Counted from the first letter of the stretch, positions 17,022 through 25,882 are shown. The stretch: DNA of 64,000 bases from Janthinobacterium tructae (GCF_006517255.1 NZ_CP041185.1:6250371-6314370); one strand, 5' to 3'. A program made the numbers and translations. Notes: a model not told the origin generated them from the sequence alone.

Positions 17022-17258
17022 TTAATTATCGGGCGCCCAGATGGGCAAGCCGGTCAGATCAAGGCCTGCGTCGCGCGTCCACACGGGTAAGCCCGTGGCG
17101 TCCGTCGGCTCCAGCAATTCGAGCTGCACCTGCTTCAAAGCCACCTTGCGCGCGCGCGTGCGGCGCTGCGGCTCCGGCGCCGGCTCTGGCGCCTCGTGCG
17201 CTGGCAGCGGGCCGAAGCCGGGCAAGTCGATGGTGGCGTTGTCTTTTTTATCTCTCAT
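17022..17258 (-). CDS. Small protein of unknown function (78 aa)
   Basis: The start at 17258 has AGAGG seven bases upstream; the frame opens earlier but without such a site. It has a charged N terminus, a Pro/Glu/Arg-rich middle (PEPAPEPQRRTRARK) and a C terminus with a short repeated unit: TGLPVWTRDAGLD then TGLPIWAPDN. No known family recognised. It lies upstream of dbpA on the same strand, 102 bp away. Confidence 0.55.
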   Translation of the reverse strand: MRDKKDNATIDLPGFGPLPAHEAPEPAPEPQRRTRARKVALKQVQLELLEPTDATGLPVWTRDAGLDLTGLPIWAPDN

Positions 17259-17349
17259 TTCTGAACCTCTGGTCCCTGGCCGCGAAAAATGGCGCCGGGG
17301 AGCGGGCAAAAAGCTGTCCGCCATGTGAATACGCGTTAACTTCATCCAC

Positions 17350-17380
17350 AAAACAAAAGCCCGGCTACTGGAGTCGGGCT
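17350..17380 (-). terminator. Intrinsic terminator, minus strand
   Basis: On the minus strand AGCCCGACT pairs with AGCCGGGCT (one G-T) around a 5-base loop, followed by TTTTGTTTT. It lies about 90 bp after the phosphoesterase stop. Confidence 0.7.
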
Positions 17381-17424
17381 CATTGTGGATGCAACCGTCA
17401 GGAATACCTGCCCTGCGGATTTAA

Positions 17425-17458
17425 GTGCGGCACGCAGTGTATCACAGGCGTGCCGCAC
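17425..17458. repeat. Perfect 11-bp inverted repeat after the phosphoesterase gene
   Basis: GTGCGGCACGC and GCGTGCCGCAC are separated by 12 bp, ten bases beyond the stop codon. It probably acts with the terminator at 17350-17380 as a 3' stabilising stem or first terminator. Confidence 0.6.
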
Positions 17459-17468
17459 TGTGGGAGGC

Positions 17469-19133
17469 TTAGCGGAAGCTCAAGGCGCCAGTCAAGTCGC
17501 CCGGCGGCAGCGCGCCGCGTGACGCGAACGCATCATTGCGCACTTTCAGGCCCTCGAGCAGCGGCAAGTCGTGCAGGCGCGTGATCAGGCGCAGGATCGA
17601 CGTGGTGTCATAAAAACTGTGGTCGACGGCGCCTTTTTTCGCGTACGGCGAGACGACGATGGCGGGAATGCGCGTGCCCGGACCCCAGCGGTCGCCTTTT
17701 GGCGGCGCCACGTGGTCCCACCAGCCGCCGTTTTCGTCAAACGTGATCACCACGATCATGTCTTTCCACTGCGGCGATTCCTTCAGATGCTGGATGACGT
17801 TGGCCACGTGCTGGTCGCCCGACTCGATATCCGAATAGCCGGCGTGCAGGTTCAGATTGCCCTGCGGCTTGTAGAAGGTCACGGCCGGCAGTTTGCCTGC
17901 CACGGCGGCGGCGAGGAATTTGTTCGAGATCGGGCTGTCGCCCGTGCCGCCGTCGCGCAGGTGCTCGGCGCGCGCGGCCGTGCCTGGGGCGAACTGCTTG
18001 AAGTAGTTCAGCGGCTGGTGGTGGAACTGGAAGTTCGGCTTGCTGCCGCCGCCCTTCTGGTCGAGCGCCGCTTGCCAGCCGCCGCCGTACCACGCCCAGC
18101 TGACGCCCTTGCGCGACAGCAGGTCGCCGATGGTGTCATAGGTTTGCGGCGGCAGGGTATTCGCGTCAGCCGGGTCGGCATGCAGCGGATCGCCATCGAA
18201 GGCGGGGCGGACGTAACTCGGTTGATATGGCGGCGCCATGGTGTTGACGGCATAGCCGTCCGGCGTCAGGGCGCCGTCGTTCACGTACTTCGGCTTGCCA
18301 TCGAGCGCGGAGGCGGGGCACTCGGGAGAGATCGCCAGGCGCACGCCTTGCGGGCCGTCCGACAGCACGGCGATCTTTTTCTTCGCCGCCGTTTCGGATG
18401 CATTGAAATATTCGTTGGCGCGCCCCGTGACGAGGAACTGGTGGTTCATGTAAGAGCCGCCGAAGGCCGCCATGAAGAAGTTGTCGCACAGCGTGTATTG
18501 CTCGGCGATCTGCCACAGGTTCAGGTTTTTCGACGTTTCGCCGTAGTGGCCCATCACCAGGCCGCCGCTGTCGGCCCACGCGGCAAAGCCGTCGTTCTTG
18601 CCGCCGTTGATCTGCATCTGGTTGTTATAGAAGCGGTGCACCAGGTCGCGCGTGATGATGCTTTCGGGTAGGGGCTTGCCGGCCGCGTCGCTCAATTTGT
18701 AGGGAGCGTTCGGCAGGCCGGAAATCTGCTCTTCCTTGATCAGGTAATCGATGCCGCCGATATTTTGCTGGTTCGGCACCAGGCCGCCCCAGATTTTCGG
18801 CAGGGTGGCCAGCGGCTTGCCGTCGCGGTCCAGCTGCCGCGCCTGTTCCGCCGTGACGGCGGACAGGGGCGCGCTGGTGCCGGGGAAGTTGGCAAACAGG
18901 TTGTTGAAGCTGCGGTTTTCCAGATAGATCACGACCACGTTCTTGACGTGGGCCTTGAGTTTCGCGTCGAGCGAACCCTTGGCGATGGTCTTCCTGGCTG
19001 GCGCGGCGTCGGCCAGCGCCGGCAGGCTGGCGGCCAGGCCGACTGCGGAAGCGGCCTGGAAAATGCGCCGGCGCGAGGGATTGGCGGGTTGGTCGGCCGG
19101 ATCGGCTGGCAGGGCGGGGGCGAGGTCCTTCAC
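17469..19133 (-). CDS. AcpA/phospholipase C-family phosphoesterase, Tat-exported
   Basis: Protein of 554 residues in the phosphoesterase family that includes acid phosphatase AcpA and bacterial phospholipase C. A twin-arginine signal (SRRRIFQAASAVGLAASLPA) indicates folded export. The metal-site start ENRSFNNLFANFPGT, the motif GGSYMNHQFLVTG, and VVITFDENGGWWDHVAPP match the family; length fits. Start is GTG at 19133 with AAGGAG six bases upstream. A hairpin sits at the likely 5' end of its mRNA. Members release phosphate or cleave phosphocholine lipids; which one here is not determined. It lies 113 bp downstream of the TonB receptor on the same strand, perhaps with its own promoter. Confidence 0.88.
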   Translation of the reverse strand: MKDLAPALPADPADQPANPSRRRIFQAASAVGLAASLPALADAAPARKTIAKGSLDAKLKAHVKNVVVIYLENRSFNNLFANFPGTSAPLSAVTAEQARQLDRDGKPLATLPKIWGGLVPNQQNIGGIDYLIKEEQISGLPNAPYKLSDAAGKPLPESIITRDLVHRFYNNQMQINGGKNDGFAAWADSGGLVMGHYGETSKNLNLWQIAEQYTLCDNFFMAAFGGSYMNHQFLVTGRANEYFNASETAAKKKIAVLSDGPQGVRLAISPECPASALDGKPKYVNDGALTPDGYAVNTMAPPYQPSYVRPAFDGDPLHADPADANTLPPQTYDTIGDLLSRKGVSWAWYGGGWQAALDQKGGGSKPNFQFHHQPLNYFKQFAPGTAARAEHLRDGGTGDSPISNKFLAAAVAGKLPAVTFYKPQGNLNLHAGYSDIESGDQHVANVIQHLKESPQWKDMIVVITFDENGGWWDHVAPPKGDRWGPGTRIPAIVVSPYAKKGAVDHSFYDTTSILRLITRLHDLPLLEGLKVRNDAFASRGALPPGDLTGALSFR

Positions 19134-19158
19134 ACATTCTCCTTGGGTGTTTCTGTGG

Positions 19159-19196
19159 CACGGGCAGTGTTTGTGCCCGTGAAGCGGAAAATTGTA
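19159..19196 (-). promoter_or_regulatory. Promoter element and 5' hairpin of the phosphoesterase gene
   Basis: A -10-like TACAAT lies at 19191-19196. Just downstream CACGGGCA and TGCCCGTG (19159-19181) form a perfect 8-bp hairpin that would stand at the mRNA 5' end, 25 bases before the ribosome site. Confidence 0.45.
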
Positions 19197-19246
19197 TCAC
19201 CGGCCCCTGGATGATGCGAAATATTCGGCCCGCCCCGTTCAGTGCA

Positions 19247-21742
19247 TCAGAACTGATACCGCACGGTCAACGCCACCTTGCGCGCCGGACCATGCATGCC
19301 CGAGTACCACCAGTCCGACACGGAAGCCGTGTACTGCTTGTCGAACAGGTTGGCCACGTTGACGGTGGCAGAGAGCTTGTCGCTGACGTCGTAGCGCGCC
19401 ATCAGGCTGGCCACCGAGTACGCCTTCTGTTCCCAGTGCAGGGTACTGTTGATCTGCCACGCGTCGATGTCGGAATACACGCGGCTTTGCCAGTTCACGC
19501 CGCCGCCCAGCGTCAGGCGATTTAGCTCGCCGGGCAGGCGGTAGGTGGTCCACAGTTTCACCAGGTGGCGTGGGAAGGTGGTCAGGATCGCCTTGCCGGT
19601 ATTGTTTTCCGTCTGGCTGTAAGACCACGATGCCGAGATGTTCCAGTCCGGCGTGATGGCGCCCGTCGCTTCCAGGTCCACGCCCTGGGTTCTGGCGCCC
19701 TTGATGGTGCGGTTGGCGGGATTGTTCGTGCCGGGTACGGTGTAGCCGGGATCCGATTCGGCCAGGTTGCTCTGGCGGATCTGGTACAGCGCCGCAGCCG
19801 TGTTCAGGCGGCCATCGAGCCAGCCGCTCTTGATGCCCGCTTCCAGTGTCTTGCCTTCGCGCGGCGCCAGCAGCTTGCCGTAGCGGTCCTGCGATGCCTG
19901 CGGCTGGTAGATGGTGGAGTAGCTGGCGTAGGCGCTGTGCGTGCCGTCGATGTCGAACACCAGGCCGCCATACGGCGTGAAGACCCGGCTTTCCGAGGCT
20001 GGCGACGCGCTGTAAAAATTCACGGAAGGTGCGTCCGAGATGTAATTCTCGCTGTAGCGCAGCACTTTTGCCCCGGCGATCAATTTCAGGCGCTCCGATA
20101 GCGTGAAGCGGCTGGCCGCGTAGGCGCTGGCCTGGCGGCGCGTGCTGTCGTAAGTGACGACGGCATTGCCAAACGCGGATGTTGTCGTGCGGTTCCAGCG
20201 GTACAGGTTGGCGGGCGTGCTTGCGACGCCGCCGCCGAAGCGGCCATCGGTCGTGCTTTGAAATTCGTTGTAGTCCATGCCCAGCACCAGTTCGTGCTGG
20301 CGGCCGAACGCGCTGAACGGGCCGCGCACATTGACGTCCACGCTGTTGACCTGGAGCTGGTAATCGCGGTAGTCGGCGTTTAAGCGCAGGCCGTCGCCCG
20401 TGGCCTGGTCGGCGAAGCCGCCACTCACGTCGAGGTAGATGGAACGCTCTTCTTGCGACGACTGCACGCGGTTGGCCGCAATTTTCAGCTTCCAGTCGTT
20501 CGCCAGCGCATGTTCCAGGGTGGCGAAGACGTCGGTCGATTTGGTGTCGAAGCGATTCGACCTGGCCGCCGGGCTGAAGGAGCGGGGCAGGTCCGTCATG
20601 GCGCCATTGCTGTAGAACAGGGGGAAGCCCAGGTAGGACAGCGAACCATTCGAGCGCTTGCGCTGGTGCGTGACGCCGGCTGTCAGTTTCGTGCCGCTTG
20701 AGAGGTCCGCCTCGACCACGCCGTAGACCACTTTCTTGTCGCGGCTGTAGCCGTCGATGATGCCGTCGCCTTCCTCGTACACCGTCACCAGGCGGCCGCG
20801 CACGGTGCGCGCCTCGTTCAGCGGACCGGCGATATCGGCCATGGCGCGCCGTTCATCGTAGGAGCCCAGTTCGCCCTCGACGGACGCCTGGAACTGCGCC
20901 GTCGGCTTCTTGCGCACCATGTTGATGGCGCCCGAGGCGTCGCCCGCGCCCGTCATCAGGCCCGAGGCGCCGCGCAGCACTTCGATGCGGTCGTACAGCG
21001 CCATGTCGGCCAGGCTTTGCGACGGTATCGCATTGAGGCCCAGGTTTTCCGAATGCGTGCTGACGCCATCGAGCTGGTAATTGGTGATCGAATAGCCGCG
21101 CGAAGTAAAGCCCGTGCGCTCGCTGCCCAGCGAGAACAGGGTGATGCCCGGCGTTTGCGCCATGACCTGCGCGATGGTGTTCAGGCCCTGGTCCTGCATG
21201 CGCTGCTGCGTGATGACGCTGACCGACTGCGGTGTTTCCCTGATCGACAGGCCCAGCGGGGTGGCAGTGGAAACCGGCAGGGCGGAGACATACGCGCCCG
21301 AGCCTTCCGTCGCATCCTGCTGCGCCTTGACCGATACTTCCGGCATCATGGCGATGGCGTCCGCGCCGGATTCCGACTGCGCCGGACGCAGCACATAGCT
21401 GCCGTTGGCGCTGCGCTCGGCCTTCAGGCCCGTGCCGCGCAGCACGCCGTTCAGGGCGGCCAGCAGCTCGTGGCGGCCCGTGAGGCCTACGGAGGTCTTG
21501 CCGCGCGTCTGTTCCGGCATAAAGCTGAGGATGACCCTGGACTGGCTGGCGACCTGGCGCAGCGCCGCAGCCAGGTCGCCGGCCGGCACCTGGAAGTCGA
21601 GAGTGGCCGCGGCAGCAGCCGCGCTTTCCTGCGCCAGGGCTGGCGCCTGGGCGTTCAGCAGCAGGGCCGAAGCGATGCAGATGAGTTGGATGGCGTACGC
21701 CATGCGCTTGATGCGCGGCGTGGAATGAATGGCAGGAGACAT
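19247..21742 (-). CDS. TonB-dependent siderophore receptor with N-terminal signalling domain
   Basis: Outer-membrane receptor of 831 residues. A signal peptide ending near ALAQE is followed by a secretin/TonB short N-terminal (STN) domain (about 48-115), a plug domain (ETPQSVSVITQQRMQDQG is typical of FhuA/FpvA-like receptors; VLRGASGLMTGAG) and a 22-strand barrel ending in VALTVRYQF with terminal Phe. The STN domain is the part that contacts FecR to signal ligand binding. AAGGTAAC precedes the start. It follows fecR by 100 bp in a fecI-fecR-receptor operon. The ligand, probably an Fe(III)-hydroxamate or similar siderophore, is not predictable. Confidence 0.93.
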   Translation of the reverse strand: MSPAIHSTPRIKRMAYAIQLICIASALLLNAQAPALAQESAAAAAATLDFQVPAGDLAAALRQVASQSRVILSFMPEQTRGKTSVGLTGRHELLAALNGVLRGTGLKAERSANGSYVLRPAQSESGADAIAMMPEVSVKAQQDATEGSGAYVSALPVSTATPLGLSIRETPQSVSVITQQRMQDQGLNTIAQVMAQTPGITLFSLGSERTGFTSRGYSITNYQLDGVSTHSENLGLNAIPSQSLADMALYDRIEVLRGASGLMTGAGDASGAINMVRKKPTAQFQASVEGELGSYDERRAMADIAGPLNEARTVRGRLVTVYEEGDGIIDGYSRDKKVVYGVVEADLSSGTKLTAGVTHQRKRSNGSLSYLGFPLFYSNGAMTDLPRSFSPAARSNRFDTKSTDVFATLEHALANDWKLKIAANRVQSSQEERSIYLDVSGGFADQATGDGLRLNADYRDYQLQVNSVDVNVRGPFSAFGRQHELVLGMDYNEFQSTTDGRFGGGVASTPANLYRWNRTTTSAFGNAVVTYDSTRRQASAYAASRFTLSERLKLIAGAKVLRYSENYISDAPSVNFYSASPASESRVFTPYGGLVFDIDGTHSAYASYSTIYQPQASQDRYGKLLAPREGKTLEAGIKSGWLDGRLNTAAALYQIRQSNLAESDPGYTVPGTNNPANRTIKGARTQGVDLEATGAITPDWNISASWSYSQTENNTGKAILTTFPRHLVKLWTTYRLPGELNRLTLGGGVNWQSRVYSDIDAWQINSTLHWEQKAYSVASLMARYDVSDKLSATVNVANLFDKQYTASVSDWWYSGMHGPARKVALTVRYQF

Positions 21743-21842
21743 GGTTACCTTGTGGTGTAGTCGTCAAAAAGAACGTTGCCTACACAGGTCACGCGAGAAT
21801 CGAAAACGGGTACTTTTTTTGCGCTGGCGTCTAAATAAATGC

Positions 21843-22847
21843 CTAGCGCTGCCGGCGTGCCTCCACCTGCACCCAGTAGCGCGTGCGCAGGCGCACGTCG
21901 ACGGGCAGGGAGTCGGGCAGCGACAGCAGCACGGCGTCCAGGTCGGCCAGCGGGAAGACGCCGGAGATGCGCAGGCCGGCGACGGCGTCGTCGCAGCCCA
22001 GCAAGCCGTGGCGGTAGCGGCTCAATTCATGCAGGAAGTCGCGCAGCGGCATGGCGTCGGCCAGCAGCAAGCCCTGGCGCCAGGCCCAGATGTCGGGCGA
22101 GACGGCGTGCTCTGGCAGGATTTGTTGCGCCGTCATGCCGCCGCCCTGGCCTGCGCGGATGAGTTGATTGCCGTCGCCATGGCGCGGCGTCAGCCGCACG
22201 GCGCCTTCTTCGACGGCGACCAGGGTATTGCCGTCCGCCTGGCGCACCGAGTAGCGCGTGCCCAGCGCCTGGGCGTGGCCATGCGCGGTCTCGACGAGGA
22301 AGGGGCGGTAGGGCCGGCCCGTTTCGCGGGCGGTGGCGATGAACACTTCGCCCCGCACCAGTTGCAGCAGCCGTTGCGTGCCGCTGAAGCGGATGTTCAC
22401 CGCGCTGCCGCTGTTCAGGTGCAAACGGCTGCCGTCGGGCAGGGCCAGCTCGCGGCGCTCGCCCACGCCCGTGGCCATGTCGGCCAGCGCGGCGCGGGCA
22501 AAGTCGGGTGCATAGGGCGAGCGCGCGCCGAACCAGCCCGTGAGGCCGATGGTCGATACCCACGCCAGCAGTTGCAGGCTGTTGCGGCGCGAGATGGGCG
22601 AGGCAGGACGCCGTGCCAGCGCCGTGCGGCACGCTTGCGCATCGAGTTCGCGCAAGCCGCCGCTGGCGCTTTCGATGTGTTTCCACGCCCGCTCATGGTC
22701 GGGGTGCGCCTGGCGCCACTCTTGCCAGGCCGTCTTTTCCGCCGGCGTGGTGACGCCGCTCATCAGGGTGGCCAGCCATTCGGCCGCCTGCATGGCGATG
22801 GCCAGGTCGATGGGCTGGCCCAGTGCATACACGGTGGCGGTGCGCAT
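21843..22847 (-). CDS. fecR: FecR-family anti-sigma/signal transducer
   Basis: Inner-membrane transducer of 334 residues that links an occupied receptor to the FecI sigma factor. The cytoplasmic N-terminal part has the family block AAEWLATLMSG...EWRQAHPDHERAW; a membrane segment lies around SLQLLAWVSTIGLTGWFGA; the periplasmic FecR domain holds GERRELALPDGSRLHLNSGSA (given as RELALPDGSRLHLN) and an STN-like C terminus (FLHELSRYRHGLLGC). Start at 22847 is two bases after the fecI stop, giving tight coupling; a start at 22877 overlapping fecI is less likely. Confidence 0.92.
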   Translation of the reverse strand: MRTATVYALGQPIDLAIAMQAAEWLATLMSGVTTPAEKTAWQEWRQAHPDHERAWKHIESASGGLRELDAQACRTALARRPASPISRRNSLQLLAWVSTIGLTGWFGARSPYAPDFARAALADMATGVGERRELALPDGSRLHLNSGSAVNIRFSGTQRLLQLVRGEVFIATARETGRPYRPFLVETAHGHAQALGTRYSVRQADGNTLVAVEEGAVRLTPRHGDGNQLIRAGQGGGMTAQQILPEHAVSPDIWAWRQGLLLADAMPLRDFLHELSRYRHGLLGCDDAVAGLRISGVFPLADLDAVLLSLPDSLPVDVRLRTRYWVQVEARRQR

Positions 22848-22848
22848 G

Positions 22849-23373
22849 TCAGGCGCTGGCAAAATCGGGTACGGCAAAAAAGCACAGCAAATTGGCCTTG
22901 CTCAGGTATTTTTTGACGGAATGCGTGGTGGTGCCCAGTTCGGCGGCGATCTCGGCGTAGCTCATGCCGTCCAGGTGGGCCAGCAGGAAGGCGGCCCTGG
23001 CCTTGGTGGAGAGCTGGTCCAGCGCGCGGTCGACCTGTTGCAGCGATTCGAGCAGGATGGACATCGCTTCCGGCGAGGGTGCGCACGCTTGCGGCTGGTG
23101 CCGCAGGGCGTCGAGGTAGGCCCGTTCCAGTTCTTCGCGCCGGCAGTGATTGGCCAGCAGGCGCTTGGCGATGGTGGCCAGGAAGGGGCGCGGCTGCGCG
23201 ATCCCGGCGCTGCTGCGTGCAAGGAAAATCTTGAGGAAAGTATCCTGCGCCAGGTCGCCCGCCAGCCCCGCGTCGTGCAGGCGACGCTTCAGCCAGTGCA
23301 GCAGCCACGAGTGGTGCTCGGCATACAGGGCCTGGAAATCGGACGGCGGGGAAGGGGCGGACAGCATGTGCAC
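22849..23373 (-). CDS. fecI: FecI-type ECF sigma factor
   Basis: Extracytoplasmic-function sigma factor of 174 residues. Region 2 (LYAEHHSWLLHWLKRRL, LAQDTFLKIFL) and region 4 (FLLAHLDGMSYAEIAAELGTTTHSVKKYLSKA) are both intact. It directs RNA polymerase to the receptor gene when FecR signals. A Fur box lies 18 bp before its start, so iron limitation should switch on the operon. Met3 is an alternative start. Confidence 0.93.
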   Translation of the reverse strand: MHMLSAPSPPSDFQALYAEHHSWLLHWLKRRLHDAGLAGDLAQDTFLKIFLARSSAGIAQPRPFLATIAKRLLANHCRREELERAYLDALRHQPQACAPSPEAMSILLESLQQVDRALDQLSTKARAAFLLAHLDGMSYAEIAAELGTTTHSVKKYLSKANLLCFFAVPDFASA

Positions 23374-23390
23374 AGTACAGCTTAATCTAA

Positions 23391-23407
23391 ATGAGAATTG
23401 TTCTCAT
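23391..23407 (-). promoter_or_regulatory. Fur box of the fecI operon
   Basis: ATGAGAATTGTTCTCAT is a perfect 7-bp dyad around a 3-bp centre, matching the GAGAAT/ATTCTC type of Fur site, placed where it would block the fecI promoter. Confidence 0.8.
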
Positions 23408-23585
23408 AATAGCGCAGCGGCGCACGCCAGGCAATCAGGAAAACGCGGCGTTGCTGAAATGCGACTGCGCGCCCGGGCCGCCTGCGGTGCTGGCTTTGCG
23501 CTGCCGCACGGCAGATGTAAAAGTTTCCTTGGCGCAAGCTTTCATGTGAGAAAATGCGGCTTGTCGATGTGGTGCGGAGCGAAAA

Positions 23586-24248
23586 ATGATGTGGATGGTT
23601 GGCGGTGCCCTGGTTCTTTTGGTCGCCAGATTTCTATGGTTGGCCTTTTTCCATCGGGTCAACGCGATGTCGCGCCAGGCTGAACTGATGAACTGGCTCG
23701 ACATCGGGCGGGTGTCGAATGCCGATGGTGGCAAGGATATTTTGTTGGCGAGAAATGAGCGCGGTGCCCGGATCGACTGGCGCACGGGCGAGGTCTGGTT
23801 GATGAATCCCAAGGTGGAGGAGCCGTTTGCCGATTTTCTCGCCGTCGAGCGCTGGCTGACTTTGCGTGAGATGCCGATTGCGGACAAGCCTTTGCCTGCC
23901 GCTCCTGCGCCAGCGGAGCCGGAACCGGCGCCTGAGCCAGGCCCCGTGCGTGATACCTTGCCGGCCTTCCAGCAAAAGGTCGACGCTTGCCTGGCCAAGG
24001 CGCAGGGTGGGCAGGAATTACTGGAAACCAAGCAGGCCTTCGAGGCGGGCAGCGAGCCTTACCTCGAGGCATCGACTGAACTGAGCAAGACCGCGCTGGA
24101 GCTCGATGTCTCCCCTGCGATGGTGGCCACGTTTCATATCAGCGCCTTTGCCGCCCTGGCTGAAACAGCGGGCGCCGACAAGCTGGAACGGGTGGCGGCC
24201 AGTTTGCATGCGGCGGCCAGGCAGATCCGGGCCAGCGTCACCGCGTAA
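23586..24248 (+). CDS. Single-pass membrane protein of unknown function
   Basis: Protein of 220 residues. One N-terminal membrane segment (MWMVGGALVLLVARFLWLAFF) is followed by a small beta-rich part (ILLARNERGARIDWRTGEVW), a Pro/Ala/Glu linker at about 101-118 and a C-terminal helical region. GGAGCG lies seven bases upstream of the start. No family recognised; the layout suggests an inner-membrane-anchored cytosolic domain. It is divergent from fecI and followed by the convergent tRNA-fMet terminator. Confidence 0.7.
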   Translation: MMWMVGGALVLLVARFLWLAFFHRVNAMSRQAELMNWLDIGRVSNADGGKDILLARNERGARIDWRTGEVWLMNPKVEEPFADFLAVERWLTLREMPIADKPLPAAPAPAEPEPAPEPGPVRDTLPAFQQKVDACLAKAQGGQELLETKQAFEAGSEPYLEASTELSKTALELDVSPAMVATFHISAFAALAETAGADKLERVAASLHAAARQIRASVTA

Positions 24249-24280
24249 AGATGGGGCAGGCCAGGCCAGGCCTGGAATGA

Positions 24281-24319
24281 AAAAAACCGCTGAATCCCTT
24301 GCAGGAGTCAGCGGTTTTT
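24281..24319 (-). terminator. Intrinsic terminator of tRNA-fMet copy 1
   Basis: AAAACCGCTGA pairs with TCAGCGGTTTT on the minus strand, followed by a T run, seven bases after the CCA end. Confidence 0.85.
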
Positions 24320-24325
24320 ATGTAT

Positions 24326-24402
24326 TGGTTGCGGGGACAGGATTTGAACCTGTGACCTTCGGGTTATGAGCCCGACGAGCTGCCAGACTGCTCCACCCCG
24401 CA
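24326..24402 (-). tRNA. Initiator tRNA-fMet (anticodon CAT), copy 1
   Basis: A 77-nt tRNA with encoded CCA. The anticodon stem has the initiator hallmark of three consecutive G-C pairs (GGG...CCC around CTCATAA). A11-U24 is present in the D stem. The first base is T, so position 1 would pair with A72, whereas bacterial initiators normally carry a C1-A72 mismatch. Confidence 0.96.
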
Positions 24403-24407
24403 GCCGA

Positions 24408-24436
24408 ATTATAGCGGGGTTTGCTGCAATGCGCAA
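24408..24436 (-). promoter_or_regulatory. Promoter of tRNA-fMet copy 1
   Basis: TATAAT (24408-24413) with TTGCGC 17 bp upstream (24431-24436). The -10 box ends only five bases before the mature tRNA 5' end, so transcription would begin at or within about two bases of it. Confidence 0.65.
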
Positions 24437-24527
24437 TGGCCAGGGGCCTTGCGCAGGAAAGGGGGCAATGCGGGGGGCAAGGCAGCGGCACGGCCGCGCC
24501 ATTGCGGCGCAGGCATCATCGTGTGAC

Positions 24528-25379
24528 TCATGCCGCCGTCGAGCGGATGGCGGCGGCCAGGCGGCGCAGCGAGTTCCGCGTCTGTGGATCGGAGGCACTG
24601 GAATACAGCAGCACGTCCAGCGTGGGCAGGGCCGGCAGTCCGAACTTTGGCCCCGCATCCATCGTTCCCGCGGGCGCCACCCGGCACCCCAGCGCCGCAA
24701 TGGCGAAACCTGCAGCAACGGCGGCGCCGATGGTGGTGATGCCGCCGCCGACGAAAACCTCGGTCCACGCGATGCCGTGCTCCTGGAGCGCGGTGAGTGC
24801 AATGCTTCTTACCCGGCAAGACTCGGATTGTGCCGCGAGACGCAGGGGCTCGCCCGGGTGGTATGCGAAGCCGGTGGCGGCCATCCAGCCAAAGCGTTCT
24901 TCAAGTATCAGGTCGCCACCTTTGCGCAGATGGTCATGCCCCAGCACGATGGCGGCATCGAGCGTGCCGCGATCAAAGCAGGCGAGCACTTCGTGCGATG
25001 AGGCGATGCGTACTTCCAGCACCAGATCCGGTTCGGCGTCGTGCATCTGTTTCAGCAACAGTGGCAGCTCCGCGCCAACGATGTGGTGGCTGATGCCGAT
25101 CACCAGCCGCCGCTTGCTGACGCTGAAGGCGGCAAGGGCACCTTGATGGGCAGCTACCAGCTTGCGCGCTGCGACCATGAACTGCTGTCCGTCCGCAGAC
25201 AGGCCCACCAGGCGCGGCGTACGCTCCAGCAAATGCCGGCCGAGCATCTTTTCCAGTCGCTTGATCTTCAGGCTGATGGCCGACTGGGTGGTGTCGAGCG
25301 CCTCGGCCGCGCGCGTGAAGCTCTTCAGTTCCGCTGTCAGAACGAAGGCTTGCACGGCCTCGATATCGAGTGTCTTCAC
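24528..25379 (-). CDS. LysR-family transcriptional regulator
   Basis: Regulator of about 283 residues. Helix-turn-helix part: VQAFVLTAELKSFTRAAEAL and QSAISLKIKRLEKMLG; then an effector domain (RRLVIGISHHIVGAELPLLL). The start is taken as GTG at 25379 (MKTLDIEAVQAFV), the usual family N terminus; a TTG two codons upstream is possible. It is divergent from the tautomerase at 25490, which it probably controls. Both genes lie between the two copies of the duplicated initiator tRNA segment. Confidence 0.9.
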   Translation of the reverse strand: MKTLDIEAVQAFVLTAELKSFTRAAEALDTTQSAISLKIKRLEKMLGRHLLERTPRLVGLSADGQQFMVAARKLVAAHQGALAAFSVSKRRLVIGISHHIVGAELPLLLKQMHDAEPDLVLEVRIASSHEVLACFDRGTLDAAIVLGHDHLRKGGDLILEERFGWMAATGFAYHPGEPLRLAAQSESCRVRSIALTALQEHGIAWTEVFVGGGITTIGAAVAAGFAIAALGCRVAPAGTMDAGPKFGLPALPTLDVLLYSSASDPQTRNSLRRLAAAIRSTAA

Positions 25380-25489
25380 GGGCAATCATTTAAAAAACGA
25401 ATCATTGAAATATGGTGCCATGTGTTTTCATTATGGTCAATGGCGCCTATCGTCAGCTATCTCAATCAACCATCAGGAAGGAGTCACTC

Positions 25490-25882
25490 ATGCCGATGAC
25501 ACGCGTATCCCTGCGGCGAGGCAAGCCCGCCGCCTATCGTCAGGCCATACTCGATGGCCTGTATCTTGCCATGCGCGAAACGTTTGACGTGCCGGACGAT
25601 GACCGCTTCATGACGATCAGCGAGCACGACGAAGATGATTTCAGCTACGGCAAGTCGTATCTTGGCATCGCGCGCAGCGACGATCTCGTCATGATCCAGA
25701 TCACGGTCAGCAAGACCCGGACGATAGCGCAGAAAAAGGCGCTCTATGCCCGGATTGCCGAGCGCCTGTCCAGCAGTCCCGGCCTGCGTCCAGAGGACAT
25801 TTTTATCAACCTCGTCGAGGTGGCGCCTGAAAACTGGTCGTTCGGCCATGGCATCGCCCACTACGCGCCGCGCGATGCATAA
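25490..25882 (+). CDS. Tautomerase-family protein
   Basis: Protein of 130 residues beginning Met-Pro, so removal of Met exposes the catalytic N-terminal proline of the 4-oxalocrotonate tautomerase/MIF superfamily. MTRVSLRRGKPAAYRQAILDGLYLAM and YARIAERLSSSPGLRPEDIFINLVEV fit the longer, single-chain members of the tautomerase_2 type. A very strong ribosome site (AGGAAGGAG) lies seven bases upstream. The substrate is unknown; relatives process keto-enol intermediates of aromatic breakdown. Divergent from the LysR gene. Confidence 0.85.
   Translation: MPMTRVSLRRGKPAAYRQAILDGLYLAMRETFDVPDDDRFMTISEHDEDDFSYGKSYLGIARSDDLVMIQITVSKTRTIAQKKALYARIAERLSSSPGLRPEDIFINLVEVAPENWSFGHGIAHYAPRDA

Larger units (their letters stand above)
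24277..24441. repeat. Duplicated initiator-tRNA segment, copy 1
   Basis: About 165 bp comprising terminator, tRNA and promoter, closely matching 25894-26057 in direct orientation. The 39 bp beyond the tRNA 5' end differ at one base. Confidence 0.85.
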
